Shown: piece by piece, positions 26,209 to 34,218 of the stretch
Position numbering within the stretch: the first letter of the stretch is position 1
Layout: each line of letters begins with the position of its first letter
From: an uncultured Lachnospiraceae bacterium
Lineage (GTDB): Bacteria; Bacillota; Clostridia; Lachnospirales; Lachnospiraceae
NCBI GenBank assembly: GCA_947570615.1
Contig: CANOVJ010000013.1
Span: 1-64,000 of the forward strand
Reading direction: 5' to 3'
Length of the DNA stretch: 64,000 bases
Translations under genes and position numbers: made by a program
Notes under the pieces: generated by a model
The model's input: the letters and a program-made list of their open reading frames with translations, nothing else
Databases searched by the model: none
Told to the model about the DNA's origin: nothing

Positions 26209-26952
26209 ATGATTTTTAAGGTAGCCATACCGGGCAGGCTGCAGTTTAAGATATGCCGCAGGGAGCCGGGTTTTTTACTTACAAGGCAGGGGGACGTACA
26301 CTACATAGGCGGCTCGGAGGTGCTTCCGCCGCCGTTGGAGATGGAGAAGGAAAACGAGGTCATAGGAGATCTGGGGACGGAGTACGAGGACGAGGCCAAG
26401 TCCATCCTGATCGAGCACAATCTGCGCCTGGTAGTCTATATCGCCAAGAAATTTGACAATACCGGGGTAGGGGTGGAGGATCTGATCTCCATAGGTACGA
26501 TCGGACTGATCAAATCCATCAACACGTTTAATCCGGAAAAAAATATCAAGCTGGCCACTTACGCGTCAAGGTGCATCGAGAATGAAATCCTTATGTATCT
26601 GCGCAGGAACAACAAGACCAGAATGGAGGTGTCCATCGACGAGCCGCTCAATGTGGACTGGGACGGGAACGAGCTGCTTCTCTCCGATATCCTTGGGACG
26701 GACGAGGATGTGATCTACAGGGATATTGAGAATGAGGTGGAGCGAAAGCTCCTGCTAAAGGCCATCGACAGGCTGAGCGAGAGAGAGAAGACCATCGTCA
26801 ATCTGCGCTTTGGACTGGGCGTTCCCGACGGCCGGGAGATGACCCAGAAGGAGGTGGCGGAGCTTCTTGGAATCTCCCAGTCCTATATTTCCCGCCTGGA
26901 AAAAAAGATCATGAAGCGGCTCAAAAAGGAGCTTCTGCGGGAGAGCTACTGA
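26209..26952 (+). CDS. sigE: RNA polymerase sporulation sigma factor sigma-E
   Basis: The early mother-cell sigma factor. The 247-residue pro-protein has an N-terminal pro-region of about 30 residues that precedes [14 protein letters not shown], the conserved stretch at the SpoIIGA cleavage site. Region 2 ([20 protein letters not shown], then [17 protein letters not shown]) and region 4 ([20 protein letters not shown]) are intact. GGGAGG precedes the ATG. It lies 28 nt after spoIIGA in one operon. Confidence 0.96.
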   Translation: MIFKVAIPGRLQFKICRREPGFLLTRQGDVHYIGGSEVLPPPLEMEKENEVIGDLGTEYEDEAKSILIEHNLRLVVYIAKKFDNTGVGVEDLISIGTIGLIKSINTFNPEKNIKLATYASRCIENEILMYLRRNNKTRMEVSIDEPLNVDWDGNELLLSDILGTDEDVIYRDIENEVERKLLLKAIDRLSEREKTIVNLRFGLGVPDGREMTQKEVAELLGISQSYISRLEKKIMKRLKKELLRESY

Positions 26953-26965
26953 AGATGTGGGGGAC

Positions 26966-26990
26966 GCGGGGCTGCATCCGCAGCCTGCGC
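26966..26990. terminator. GC-rich hairpin between convergent sigE and ylmC
   Basis: GGCTGC and GCAGCC pair around a four-base loop with extra GC pairing outside. There is no T run on the plus strand. It is possibly a shared bidirectional terminator. Confidence 0.35.
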
Positions 26991-26993
26991 ACC

Positions 26994-27227
26994 CTAACAT
27001 CTGATATCCACAATGATAATGTCGGGCCCGATCTGCTTGATATCCTTGTATGGGATACAGATATCCGGCTCTGTGCAGAGCAGATTGAAAAATTTATTTC
27101 CGCCGGGGATAAACACCTTGCAGATCTGCCCGCTGCACTGGTCGAATTCCAGATCGGAAATTCTGCCAAGCTTTCTGCAATCCCGCATATTGATCACATC
27201 TTTGCATTTCAGTTCGGAATAGAGCAT
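26994..27227 (-). CDS. YlmC/YmxH-family sporulation protein (PRC-barrel)
   Basis: A 77-residue protein of the PRC-barrel type: MLYSELKCKDVINMRDCRKL, then GRISDLEFD and VFIPGGNKFF, ending in the IPYKDIKQIGPDIIIVDI strand. The family is found in spore-forming Firmicutes, usually near sigE/sigG, and is of uncertain biochemical role. AAAGGCGG lies before the ATG. It is convergent with sigE and divergent from sigG, so it has its own transcript. Confidence 0.85.
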   Translation of the reverse strand: MLYSELKCKDVINMRDCRKLGRISDLEFDQCSGQICKVFIPGGNKFFNLLCTEPDICIPYKDIKQIGPDIIIVDIRC

Positions 27228-27382
27228 GACGTCCGCCTTTCTTTTTCGCCATATAATTTATTTTATGCTCCGTCTGCAAAAGGGTGCGCGGGCATGAATA
27301 TTTTACGGCCATTTTGTGAATGATTTCTATTACAGATATTGCCTTACGGCATGTCTTGTATAGGAAGCAGGAGGAAAGAGCA

Positions 27383-28162
27383 ATGGCACAGGGAAAGGTT
27401 GAGATATGCGGGGTAAATACGGCGAAGCTGCCGCTTCTTAAAGCGGAGGAAAAGGAAAAACTGTTTGCACAGATCGAGTCAGGGGATAAGCAGGCGAGAG
27501 AAAAATATATCGAAGGAAATCTCCGCCTTGTGCTGAGTGTGATCAAGCGTTTTTCATCCAGCAACGAGAATGTGGACGACCTTTTTCAGATCGGCTGTAT
27601 CGGCCTGATCAAAGCCATCGACAATTTTGATTCATCTCTGAACGTAAAATTCAGCACCTATGCCGTACCCATGATTATCGGCGAGATACGCAGATTCCTG
27701 CGGGATAACAATACGATCCGTGTGAGCCGGTCACTCAAGGACACGGCGTACAAGGCGATCTACGCAAAGGAAAATCTGCTCAGGCAGAATATGAAGGAGC
27801 CGACAATCAATGAGATCTCTGAGGAAATCGGCATTTCCGGGGAGGATATCGTGTACGCCCTGGACGCGATCCAGAATCCCATGAGCCTTTACGAGCCGAT
27901 CTTCACGGACGGAGGGGATACGCTCTACGTCATGGATCAGATCAGCGATAAGAAAAATAAGGAGGAAAACTGGGTGGAGCACCTTTCTCTGAGCGAGGCC
28001 ATGAAAAAGCTCGGAGAGCGGGAGCATGAAATCATCAGCCTGCGTTTTTTTGAGGGGAAGACCCAGATGGAGGTGGCGGAGATGATTGGAATCTCCCAGG
28101 CTCAGGTATCCAGGCTTGAGAAGAACGCCCTCAGGACCATGAAGAATTATCTGACAGCATGA
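27383..28162 (+). CDS. sigG: RNA polymerase sporulation sigma factor sigma-G
   Basis: The late forespore sigma factor, 259 residues. It begins with the family hallmark KVEICGVNTAKLPLL, then region 2 (LRLVLSVIKRF, DDLFQIGCIGLIKAIDNF), the KFSTYAVPMIIGEIRRFL helix and region 4 (KTQMEVAEMIGISQAQVSRL). The ATG at 27383 follows AGGAGG at 8-9 nt. It is separated from sigE by the reversed ylmC, so it needs its own promoter. I could not identify a convincing sigma-F/G site. Confidence 0.96.
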   Translation: MAQGKVEICGVNTAKLPLLKAEEKEKLFAQIESGDKQAREKYIEGNLRLVLSVIKRFSSSNENVDDLFQIGCIGLIKAIDNFDSSLNVKFSTYAVPMIIGEIRRFLRDNNTIRVSRSLKDTAYKAIYAKENLLRQNMKEPTINEISEEIGISGEDIVYALDAIQNPMSLYEPIFTDGGDTLYVMDQISDKKNKEENWVEHLSLSEAMKKLGEREHEIISLRFFEGKTQMEVAEMIGISQAQVSRLEKNALRTMKNYLTA

Positions 28163-28264
28163 GATACATTATAGCAAAACCCGGATTCCGGGATCGGATG
28201 CAAATCAAATTGACATTTCGGCCATATTTCCCCGCCTTCCTGTGAAATTTCAGTGAAAATTTTG

Positions 28265-28293
28265 TTGAAAAAAATCCCAGGGCGGAATATAAT
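28265..28293 (+). promoter_or_regulatory. Promoter of nrdR
   Basis: TTGAAA (28265-28270) and TATAAT (28288-28293) with a 17-bp spacer, about 75 bp upstream of nrdR. Confidence 0.7.
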
Positions 28294-28369
28294 GGTATTA
28301 TTATCAGAATATTGTGCAGGTCAGCGCGTTTATGTAAGATTTAACAGGCAGACTACAGGGAGAGGCCAT

Positions 28370-28819
28370 ATGAAATGTCCGTTTTGCAGCCATGAAAATA
28401 CCAGGGTAATCGATTCAAGACCCGCAGACGATAATAATTCCATCCGCCGCCGGCGGGTGTGCGATGAGTGTGGGAAGCGATTTACCACCTATGAGAAGGT
28501 GGAGACCATTCCTCTGATTGTGATCAAGAAGGACGATAACCGGGAAACCTTTGATCGGACCAAGATCGAGGCCGGCGTACTGCGCGCCTGCCACAAGAGG
28601 CCCATCAGCGCAAACCAGATCAGAGAGCTGGTGGACGAGGTGGAAAACGAGATCTTCGCCATGGAGGAGAAGGAGATCCCCAGCCGCGTGATCGGCGAGA
28701 TTGTAATGAACAAGCTCAAGAACCTCGAGGCGGTCGCTTATGTCCGTTTTGCTTCAGTATACAGGGAGTTTAAGGATATCGGAACCTTTATGGATGAACT
28801 GAAAAAATTTCTGGAATGA
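28370..28819 (+). CDS. nrdR: Transcriptional repressor NrdR
   Basis: A dATP/ATP-sensing repressor of ribonucleotide reductase genes, 149 residues. The N-terminal zinc ribbon uses Cys3, Cys6, Cys31 and Cys34 (MKCPFCSH and VCDECGKRF). An ATP-cone domain follows (IPLIVIKKDDNRETFDRTKI). The start at 28370 follows GGGAGAGG and puts the first zinc Cys at residue 3 as usual. No ribonucleotide reductase gene lies nearby. It has its own promoter and terminator. Confidence 0.95.
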   Translation: MKCPFCSHENTRVIDSRPADDNNSIRRRRVCDECGKRFTTYEKVETIPLIVIKKDDNRETFDRTKIEAGVLRACHKRPISANQIRELVDEVENEIFAMEEKEIPSRVIGEIVMNKLKNLEAVAYVRFASVYREFKDIGTFMDELKKFLE

Positions 28820-28823
28820 AGTG

Positions 28824-28851
28824 CAGCCGGCGAAATGAAGCCGGCTGTTTT
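28824..28851 (+). terminator. Intrinsic terminator after nrdR
   Basis: CAGCCGGC (28824-28831) pairs with GCCGGCTG (28840-28847), followed by TTTT. Confidence 0.8.
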
Positions 28852-28924
28852 CACAGGCAGGCCCGTATAAATAATACAATCAGGCTGGCAACAAAATAGA
28901 ACGCTTTATGAGGGAGGAATTTGT

Positions 28925-29362
28925 ATGAACAAAAAAGAAACTATACTGGCCCGCGCTGCTGAAATTATCGCTCAGCGTACCGTGCGTCAGGACAGGGACA
29001 GCTTCGGCACACTTATCACCATTGATCCGGACGGTTCCCCTGTGCCTGCGACCATCAGTCCTTCCCGCAGCGAGGGGATACGCTGGATTACATTTTGTAC
29101 AGGCCGGGGCGCGCCAGGCCCTGTGCGCCTTGGCCAGAACAACAGGGCGGCCGTGTGCCTGAATTCTCCAACCTATCACATTTCCCTCACCGGTACGGCG
29201 GAGATCTGCACCGATCCGGAAACCTGCCGGGAGATGTGGTATGATGGCCTGGCAAATCATTTTTCCGGTCCCGATGATCCCAATCTCTGTGTGATTCGCT
29301 TTACCACCCGGCGCTATAGCCTGTTTATAGACTGGGAATCGATGAAGGGCGAACTGGACTGA
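28925..29362 (+). CDS. Pyridoxamine 5'-phosphate oxidase-like flavin-binding protein
   Basis: A 145-residue split-barrel protein of the PNPOx-like superfamily. Strands GTLITIDPDGSPVPATISPS and IRWITFCTGRG, then RLGQNNRAAVCLNSP and HISLTGTAEI, are the pattern of general-stress/FMN-binding members. It has no pyridoxal-specific C-terminal signature, so it is likely a flavin-dependent reductase of unknown substrate. GGGAGG precedes the ATG. It is a single gene following the nrdR terminator; an inverted repeat at 29443 lies downstream. Confidence 0.7.
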   Translation: MNKKETILARAAEIIAQRTVRQDRDSFGTLITIDPDGSPVPATISPSRSEGIRWITFCTGRGAPGPVRLGQNNRAAVCLNSPTYHISLTGTAEICTDPETCREMWYDGLANHFSGPDDPNLCVIRFTTRRYSLFIDWESMKGELD

Positions 29363-29442
29363 TACCATCCCTGCATTTTGGGGACTGCGGAATGTTTTCT
29401 CAATGCAGGAGAAAAATCCGTTTCTGGTCCGGTCAGATAAAA

Positions 29443-29469
29443 AGTTTACATAAAATTATTATGTAAACT
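29443..29469. promoter_or_regulatory. Perfect 11-bp inverted repeat (possible operator)
   Basis: AGTTTACATAA and TTATGTAAACT are separated by AATTA. It has no T run, so it is not an obvious terminator. It lies about 55 bp upstream of the yqeG promoter and could bind a dimeric regulator. Confidence 0.4.
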
Positions 29470-29524
29470 ACATACTCCAGTATAAGTCTCAGCCGGGGAA
29501 AGGTTGTCCGGCTCCAAAAAATTC

Positions 29525-29553
29525 TTGTCAAACGCCCCGCCTTTCTGTACAAT
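29525..29553 (+). promoter_or_regulatory. Promoter of yqeG-aro-efp region
   Basis: TTGTCA (29525-29530), 17-bp spacer, TACAAT (29548-29553). Initiation would fall about 30 nt before yqeG. Confidence 0.7.
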
Positions 29554-29589
29554 AGAAAAGGCGTTTAACAGTACAGGAAGGATATGCTT

Positions 29590-30114
29590 ATGCTGGAATG
29601 TTTTTATCCCGATCTCTATATGAGCTCCACCTACCGGATTGATTTTGGGAGGTACTATGAGAAGGGCTACAGAGGCGTGATTTTTGATATTGATAATACA
29701 CTGGTTCCCCATGGGGCCCCGGCGGACGAGCGGAGTGTGACGCTCATCGAAAGCCTTAAGGAGATGGGCTTTGGCGTGGTGTTTCTCTCAAACAATAAAG
29801 AGCCCAGGGTAAAGCTGTTTAACGATGCAGTGAAGGCACGCTATATCTTCAAAGCGGGCAAGCCCGCAAGGAAGGGATATCTGCGGGCAATGGAAATGCT
29901 GGGGACGGATCCGGGGACGACCCTCTTCGTGGGGGACCAGCTTTTTACGGATGTGTGGGGAGCAAGAAATACGGGGATCTTTTCCATTCTGGTCCGTCCC
30001 ATTGATAAAAAGGAAGAGATCCAGATCGTGCTGAAGCGTTATCTGGAGAAAGTGGTGCTTGCCTTCTACCGGCGCAGATGCCGGAAGGAGGGAAAAATCT
30101 ATTGTTGTCAGTAA
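29590..30114 (+). CDS. yqeG: YqeG-family HAD-IIIA phosphatase
   Basis: A 174-residue HAD-superfamily protein with the nucleophile motif FDIDNTLVPHG (DxDNT), the motif II Ser in VVFLSNNKEPR, Lys in KPARKGY and the acidic motif LFVGDQLFTDVWGA. YqeG homologues are commonly next to the shikimate genes in Firmicutes; related enzymes dephosphorylate phosphatidylglycerophosphate. The start at 29590 is preferred over 29584 because AGGAAGG is then 8 nt away. It probably heads an operon with aroE. Confidence 0.85.
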   Translation: MLECFYPDLYMSSTYRIDFGRYYEKGYRGVIFDIDNTLVPHGAPADERSVTLIESLKEMGFGVVFLSNNKEPRVKLFNDAVKARYIFKAGKPARKGYLRAMEMLGTDPGTTLFVGDQLFTDVWGARNTGIFSILVRPIDKKEEIQIVLKRYLEKVVLAFYRRRCRKEGKIYCCQ

Positions 30115-30154
30115 AGGGGAGGGCGCAGGCCCATCCTGTACAGGAGGCGGAGAG

Positions 30155-31012
30155 ATGATCGATGGATATACAAGAGTCTGCGGCGTGATCGGGAATCCGG
30201 TGGAGCATACCATGTCCCCTACCATCCATAATACCCTGGCCCGGAAGCTGGGCCACAATCTTGTCTATGTCCCCCTGCGTGTGGAGCGGGAGCAGGCGCA
30301 GGAGGCCGTGAGGGGAGCTTACGCCCTGAATCTGCTGGGATTAAACGTGACGGTGCCCTTTAAGCGGGATGTGATTCCCGCGCTCACGCAGATCGACGGG
30401 CTGGCGGAGCAGATCGGCGCGGTGAATACCCTGGTACGTGTCAAATCAGGATTTAAGGGCTATAACACAGATATGCCCGGGCTCTACCGGGCCATGTGCA
30501 GCGACAAGGTCCGTCTGGAGGGAGAAAAGGTGGTGCTTTTAGGAGCCGGAGGGGTAGCCCGGGCGGTGGCATTTCTGTGCGTCTCCAAAAATGTTTCCCG
30601 GGTCTATGTGCTGAACCGTTCCATTGAAAAAGCCAGGGCGCTGGCTCTGGAGGTTGGCGAAAAAACTGGAAAAGACTGCCTGTATCCCATGGCTCTTTCC
30701 GATTATGAAAACCTGCCGGAGGAGAAATTTCTGGCGATCCAGGCCACCAGCCTGGGGATGTATCCCAATACGAGAAGCGCTGTGATCGAGGACGAGGCCT
30801 TCTACCGAAAGATCCATACGGGCTATGAGCTGATCTTCAATCCTGCCCGCACCCGTTTTATGGAGCTGGTACAGGCGCAGGGGGGCAGAGCCTTTAACGG
30901 TCTGAAAATGCTGCTCTATCAGGGAATCATTGCCTATGAGCTGTGGAATCAGATTTCCGTTTCAGAGGAGCTGGCAGGAGAAGTATATGAAGTGATGAAA
31001 AATAAATCCTGA
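30155..31012 (+). CDS. aroE: Shikimate dehydrogenase
   Basis: NADPH-dependent reduction of 3-dehydroshikimate, 285 residues. The substrate site shows GNPVEHTMSPTIHN and NVTVPFKRDV (catalytic Lys). The nucleotide-binding loop is LLGAGGVARAVAFL, and a C-terminal NGLKMLLYQG is present. ATG 30155 follows GGAGGCGGAG; the frame is open upstream, overlapping yqeG. It is followed at 26 nt by aroK and 59 nt later by aroQ, forming a shikimate block. Confidence 0.95.
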   Translation: MIDGYTRVCGVIGNPVEHTMSPTIHNTLARKLGHNLVYVPLRVEREQAQEAVRGAYALNLLGLNVTVPFKRDVIPALTQIDGLAEQIGAVNTLVRVKSGFKGYNTDMPGLYRAMCSDKVRLEGEKVVLLGAGGVARAVAFLCVSKNVSRVYVLNRSIEKARALALEVGEKTGKDCLYPMALSDYENLPEEKFLAIQATSLGMYPNTRSAVIEDEAFYRKIHTGYELIFNPARTRFMELVQAQGGRAFNGLKMLLYQGIIAYELWNQISVSEELAGEVYEVMKNKS

Positions 31013-31038
31013 TTTGAATTATATACAGGAGTATACAT

Positions 31039-31542
31039 ATGAAGGATAATCTTATTTTAACCGGCTTTATGGGCAGTGGAAAAACCACCGTGGGGATCCG
31101 GCTCTCGTATCAGATGAAGCGGCCCCTGATCGATACGGATAAGTGGATCGAGCAGAAACAGAAAATGTCCGTGTCGGAGATCTTTGCCACCTGTGGGGAG
31201 GATGCCTTCCGCAGGATGGAGACACAGTGTCTGAAATATCTGATCGAAACCGTCCGGCATCACATCATTTCCGTGGGAGGAGGGCTTCCCATGCGGCAGG
31301 AAAATCAGGGCCTTCTGCGGGAGCTGGGAAAGGTGGTCTATCTGAAGGCCACGCCGCGGGAGATTTATGAACGTCTCAAAGGAGACACATCCAGGCCGCT
31401 TTTGCAGGTGACGAATCCGCAGGAGGAGATCGGAAGGCTTCTTGCCCTGCGTTCTCCGGTTTATGAAGCCTGTGCGGATGTGGTTATGGAGGTCTCGGGC
31501 AAATCCTTCGACGAGATCGTGGAACAGATCATAAATAGCTGA
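31039..31542 (+). CDS. aroK: Shikimate kinase
   Basis: A 167-residue P-loop kinase phosphorylating shikimate at the 3-OH. It has Walker A GFMGSGKTTVG, the shikimate-binding DTDKWIEQ with its Asp, FRRMET, and SVGGGLPM (the GGG substrate loop). The adenine-binding C-terminal RSPVYEACADVV segment is also present. It is cytoplasmic and a monomer in this family. It lies between aroE and aroQ, probably in one transcript. Confidence 0.95.
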   Translation: MKDNLILTGFMGSGKTTVGIRLSYQMKRPLIDTDKWIEQKQKMSVSEIFATCGEDAFRRMETQCLKYLIETVRHHIISVGGGLPMRQENQGLLRELGKVVYLKATPREIYERLKGDTSRPLLQVTNPQEEIGRLLALRSPVYEACADVVMEVSGKSFDEIVEQIINS

Positions 31543-31601
31543 TATTTTTGAAAAAATTTTACGATAATGCGGATGGGAGAAGAGAAGGAGAGGAAAGTTA
31601 A

Positions 31602-32048
31602 ATGAAGATTTTGGTACTTAACGGCCCCAACATCAATTTTCTTGGGATCAGGGAACGAGACGTGTACGGGATGCAGAGCTATGACGATCTGCTGGAGCTG
31701 ATCGGAAAAAAGGGTGAGGAGAGAGGGATTGCCATAGAGGTATTCCAGAGTAATCATGAGGGCGCCATCATTGACCGGATTCAGGACGCTTATTCGGACG
31801 GGACGGATGGGATCGTCATCAATCCTGGCGCATATACCCATTACAGCTATGCCATCCACGACGCGCTGGCCAGCGTTTCCATACCCAAGGTGGAGATCCA
31901 TATTTCCGATATTACCCGGAGGGAGGAATTTCGTAAGATTTCGGTGACGGCCCCCGCCTGTGACCGGCAGATCTATGGGCAGGGACTTGCAGGATATACC
32001 CAGGCCATCGATGCTGTGCTGGAGCTTCTTAAGGCGCGGGAGAAATAA
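31602..32048 (+). CDS. aroQ: 3-dehydroquinate dehydratase, type II
   Basis: A 148-residue dodecamer-type dehydroquinase. LNGPNINFLGIRE bears the N-terminal loop, and the catalytic Tyr lies nearby in DVYGMQSYDDL. FQSNHEGAIIDRIQ, INPGAYTHYSYAIHDAL and EIHISDITRREEFR are all characteristic. AAGGAGAGG precedes the ATG. It completes the aroE-aroK-aroQ block; aroA is 16 kb away at 48232. Confidence 0.96.
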   Translation: MKILVLNGPNINFLGIRERDVYGMQSYDDLLELIGKKGEERGIAIEVFQSNHEGAIIDRIQDAYSDGTDGIVINPGAYTHYSYAIHDALASVSIPKVEIHISDITRREEFRKISVTAPACDRQIYGQGLAGYTQAIDAVLELLKAREK

Positions 32049-32088
32049 GTTCAAAAGTTATTTTCAAGTAAAAATTCGGGAAAAATGG

Positions 32089-32117
32089 TTGAAATATCTT
32101 GTTTTTTATATTAAACT
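32089..32117 (+). promoter_or_regulatory. Possible promoter of efp
   Basis: TTGAAA (32089-32094), 17-bp spacer, TAAACT (32112-32117). The -10 is imperfect, so moderate strength is expected. Confidence 0.45.
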
Positions 32118-32158
32118 GGTAAGGAATTATATGGTGAAAAATTTAGGAGGAATATTTT

Positions 32159-32716
32159 ATGATTTCTGCAGGTGATTTCAGAAATGGTATTACGATTGAG
32201 TTAGATAATAATGTTTACCAGATTATTGAGTTCCAGCATGTGAAGCCCGGAAAAGGCGCGGCATTTGTCAGAACCAAACTGAAAAACATCAAGAGCGGCG
32301 GCGTAGTGGAAAAGACTTTCAGGCCTACTGAGAAGTGTCCACAGGCACGTATTGATAGAAAAGATATGCAGTATCTGTATTCAGACGGAGAACTGTATAA
32401 CTTTATGGACGTTGAAACATATGATCAGATTGCATTAAATGGCGAGACAGTGGGCGATGCGCTCAAATTTGTCAAGGAAAATGAGATGGTCAAGATCTGC
32501 TCCCACAACGGCAGCGTATTTTCGGTAGAGCCTCCTCTGTTTGTGGAGCTGGAGATCACCGATACGGAGCCCGGCTTTAAGGGAGATACGGCCACAGGGG
32601 CATCCAAGCCCGCCACCGTGGAGACAGGGGCGACAGTCAATGTGCCATTGTTTGTTGAAATGCACGATGTGATCAAGATTGATACCAGAACCGGAGAATA
32701 TCTTTCCAGAGTGTAA
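32159..32716 (+). CDS. efp: Elongation factor P
   Basis: Relieves ribosome stalling at polyproline. A 185-residue three-domain protein: KOW-like N-terminus, then two OB domains ending [12 protein letters not shown]. The loop that carries the modified residue reads [12 protein letters not shown] with Lys32, the position modified in Bacillus EF-P. AGGAGG precedes the ATG at 8 nt. It follows aroQ and ends at a strong terminator. Confidence 0.97.
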   Translation: MISAGDFRNGITIELDNNVYQIIEFQHVKPGKGAAFVRTKLKNIKSGGVVEKTFRPTEKCPQARIDRKDMQYLYSDGELYNFMDVETYDQIALNGETVGDALKFVKENEMVKICSHNGSVFSVEPPLFVELEITDTEPGFKGDTATGASKPATVETGATVNVPLFVEMHDVIKIDTRTGEYLSRV

Positions 32717-32774
32717 ATCCAGTCAGGATTCAGGAGAGAATTTGAACGGTCAGTCCGGTCAGTAAACAGAGCCT

Positions 32775-32807
32775 AAAGACAATGAAAGGGATTTCATTGT
32801 CTTTTTT
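32775..32807 (+). terminator. Intrinsic terminator after efp
   Basis: AAAGACAATGAAA (32775-32787) and TTTCATTGTCTTT (32792-32804) form a perfect 13-bp stem with a four-base loop and trailing T run. Confidence 0.9.
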
Positions 32808-32902
32808 GCGTGGCCCGCATATGGAAGTCTGCTGCCGGTGCAGCATGCGGGCTGCGGCGGGCAGGGGAAAAAGCCTCACCTGCCCGATTGTGCAGCCTTA
32901 AA
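32808..32902 (+). repeat. Terminator-associated structured repeat
   Basis: GCCCGCAT (32813-32820) pairs with ATGCGGGC (32845-32852) around CTGCTGCCGGTGCAG. CGGGCAGG (32858-32865) then pairs with CCTGCCCG (32879-32886). Both stems correspond to those after ftsZ, but the first outer stem has different, compensating bases. Confidence 0.65.
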
Positions 32903-32929
32903 TGATATGTTTGAAAGAACGAGGTATGA

Positions 32930-33937
32930 ATGAACAACACTTCTTTGAGTTTCACATCTTTTACAGAATCAATTCTCACACGACTGCGGGAGGAGCTGGG
33001 AGACAGCTATACCGTATTCTCAAAAATTGTCAATAAGAATAATGGCGTCAGACGGACGGGCATTATAATAAGGAAGGAAGGGCAGAATACATTTCCCACC
33101 GTTTATATCGACGGATTTTACAGCGGGGATATGACGCGGAAGCAGACAGAGGAAATCGCGCTCTCAATTTTGCAGGAATTCAGAGGGGCGGAGCTGACGG
33201 AGGAGGTGGATCTTTCTGATTTTATTGCCTTTGAGAGGGCCGGGGAGAAGCTGGCCTTTAAGCTGGTGAACGCTGAAAAGAACAGAGAGCTGCTACGGAG
33301 GGTTCCGCACAGGCTCTTTCACGATCTTGCGGTTTTGTACTATTATACGGTGCAGGAGCCTCCCTTCTATGGAAAAGCGGCTATCCTGGTGGACAATCAG
33401 CATATGAGACAGTGGGGAACCACTCCCCGGGAGCTTTACCGGAGGGCGTATGTCAACACACCCGCGCTTTTCCCGGCGGACATTGACAGTATGCAGGAGG
33501 TGATGAAGGGAATGCTGGCACAGGAGCTGGCACAGGGGAGGAAGGCTCCGGAGGCCGGTTCGCCCGGCGAAGGTGTGAAGGGAAATCCCCAGGAGGACTG
33601 GATGGAGGAGCTGATCGGGCAGATGGCGGCGGAGTTTCTGGTGGAAAAAATTCCCATGTATGTACTTACCAACAGACAGAAGCTGAACGGCGCCGCATGC
33701 ATGCTCTATCCGGGGGTCCTTGGGCAGTTTGCCGCAAAGGTGGGAAAGGATCTGTATCTTCTTCCGAGTTCCGTCCATGAGATAATCCTTGTACCGGTGG
33801 GAGAGCATATCGATCCGGAGGCGCTGCGGGATATTGTGACCGATATCAACCGGACGCAGGTGGCTGCGGACGAGGTTCTCTCGGATTCCATCTACTGCTA
33901 CAGCAGGGAAAAGGACAGGATTTTAAGGCTCCTGTAA
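32930..33937 (+). CDS. DUF5688-family protein
   Basis: A 335-residue soluble protein resembling the DUF5688 family of Lachnospiraceae. It has an N-terminal GDSYTVFSKIVNKNNGVRRT and PTVYIDGFYSGDMTR, a helix EEIALSILQEF, and a C-terminal domain with YPGVLGQFAAKVGKDLYLLP, then SSVHEIILVP. Function is unknown and there is no signal peptide. An ATG downstream of GAACGAGG is used. It stands alone between the efp terminator and tRNA-Arg. The family assignment is from memory of sequence style. Confidence 0.6.
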   Translation: MNNTSLSFTSFTESILTRLREELGDSYTVFSKIVNKNNGVRRTGIIIRKEGQNTFPTVYIDGFYSGDMTRKQTEEIALSILQEFRGAELTEEVDLSDFIAFERAGEKLAFKLVNAEKNRELLRRVPHRLFHDLAVLYYYTVQEPPFYGKAAILVDNQHMRQWGTTPRELYRRAYVNTPALFPADIDSMQEVMKGMLAQELAQGRKAPEAGSPGEGVKGNPQEDWMEELIGQMAAEFLVEKIPMYVLTNRQKLNGAACMLYPGVLGQFAAKVGKDLYLLPSSVHEIILVPVGEHIDPEALRDIVTDINRTQVAADEVLSDSIYCYSREKDRILRLL

Positions 33938-33989
33938 CATCTTTTTTCAAATTTTTAATGATTTCATAATTTTTTTATAAATGATGGGC

Positions 33990-34018
33990 TGGACAATTCC
34001 GTAAGCTTATGATATGAT
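33990..34018 (+). promoter_or_regulatory. Promoter of tRNA-Arg
   Basis: TGGACA (33990-33995), 17-bp spacer, TATGAT (34013-34018). Predicted initiation near 34024-34025 falls within the left arm of the inverted repeat that flanks the tRNA. Confidence 0.65.
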
Positions 34019-34151
34019 ATTCAAGGTGATGTAACAAATTTGTAATATTTAATTCATTTGCACCCGTAGTCTAACGGATAGAACGAAGGCCTCCGACGCC
34101 TTTAATGCAGGTTCGATTCCTGTCGGGTGCATTTGCATCACCTTGAATATC
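34016..34151. repeat. Perfect 16-bp inverted repeat enclosing tRNA-Arg
   Basis: The arm at 34016-34031 (GATATTCAAGGTGATG) is the exact reverse complement of 34136-34151. The transcript would let its leader pair with its trailer across the whole tRNA. With the predicted start site about 7-9 pairs would be in the RNA. Confidence 0.7.
34060..34131 (+). tRNA. tRNA-Arg (anticodon CCG)
   Basis: Acceptor GCACCCG pairs with CGGGTGC, discriminator A. The anticodon stem AAGGC/GCCTT encloses loop CTCCGAC with anticodon CCG, reading CGG. The T arm is CAGG-TTCGATT-CCTG. The 3' CCA is not encoded, so it must be added enzymatically. Confidence 0.93.
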
Positions 34152-34218
34152 CGTTGCGGATTCTGCACGGCTATCAGCGGAGCCTGACTTCGCAGACAAT
34201 AATATGGAAAGGATGATT

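Noticed and set aside
27280..27310. Possible sigma-F/G promoter before sigG (GCATG and GGCCATTTTG)
   Set aside because: The -10-like match is good but the spacing to the -35-like element is about 10 bp instead of about 15, so it is not reported as a feature.
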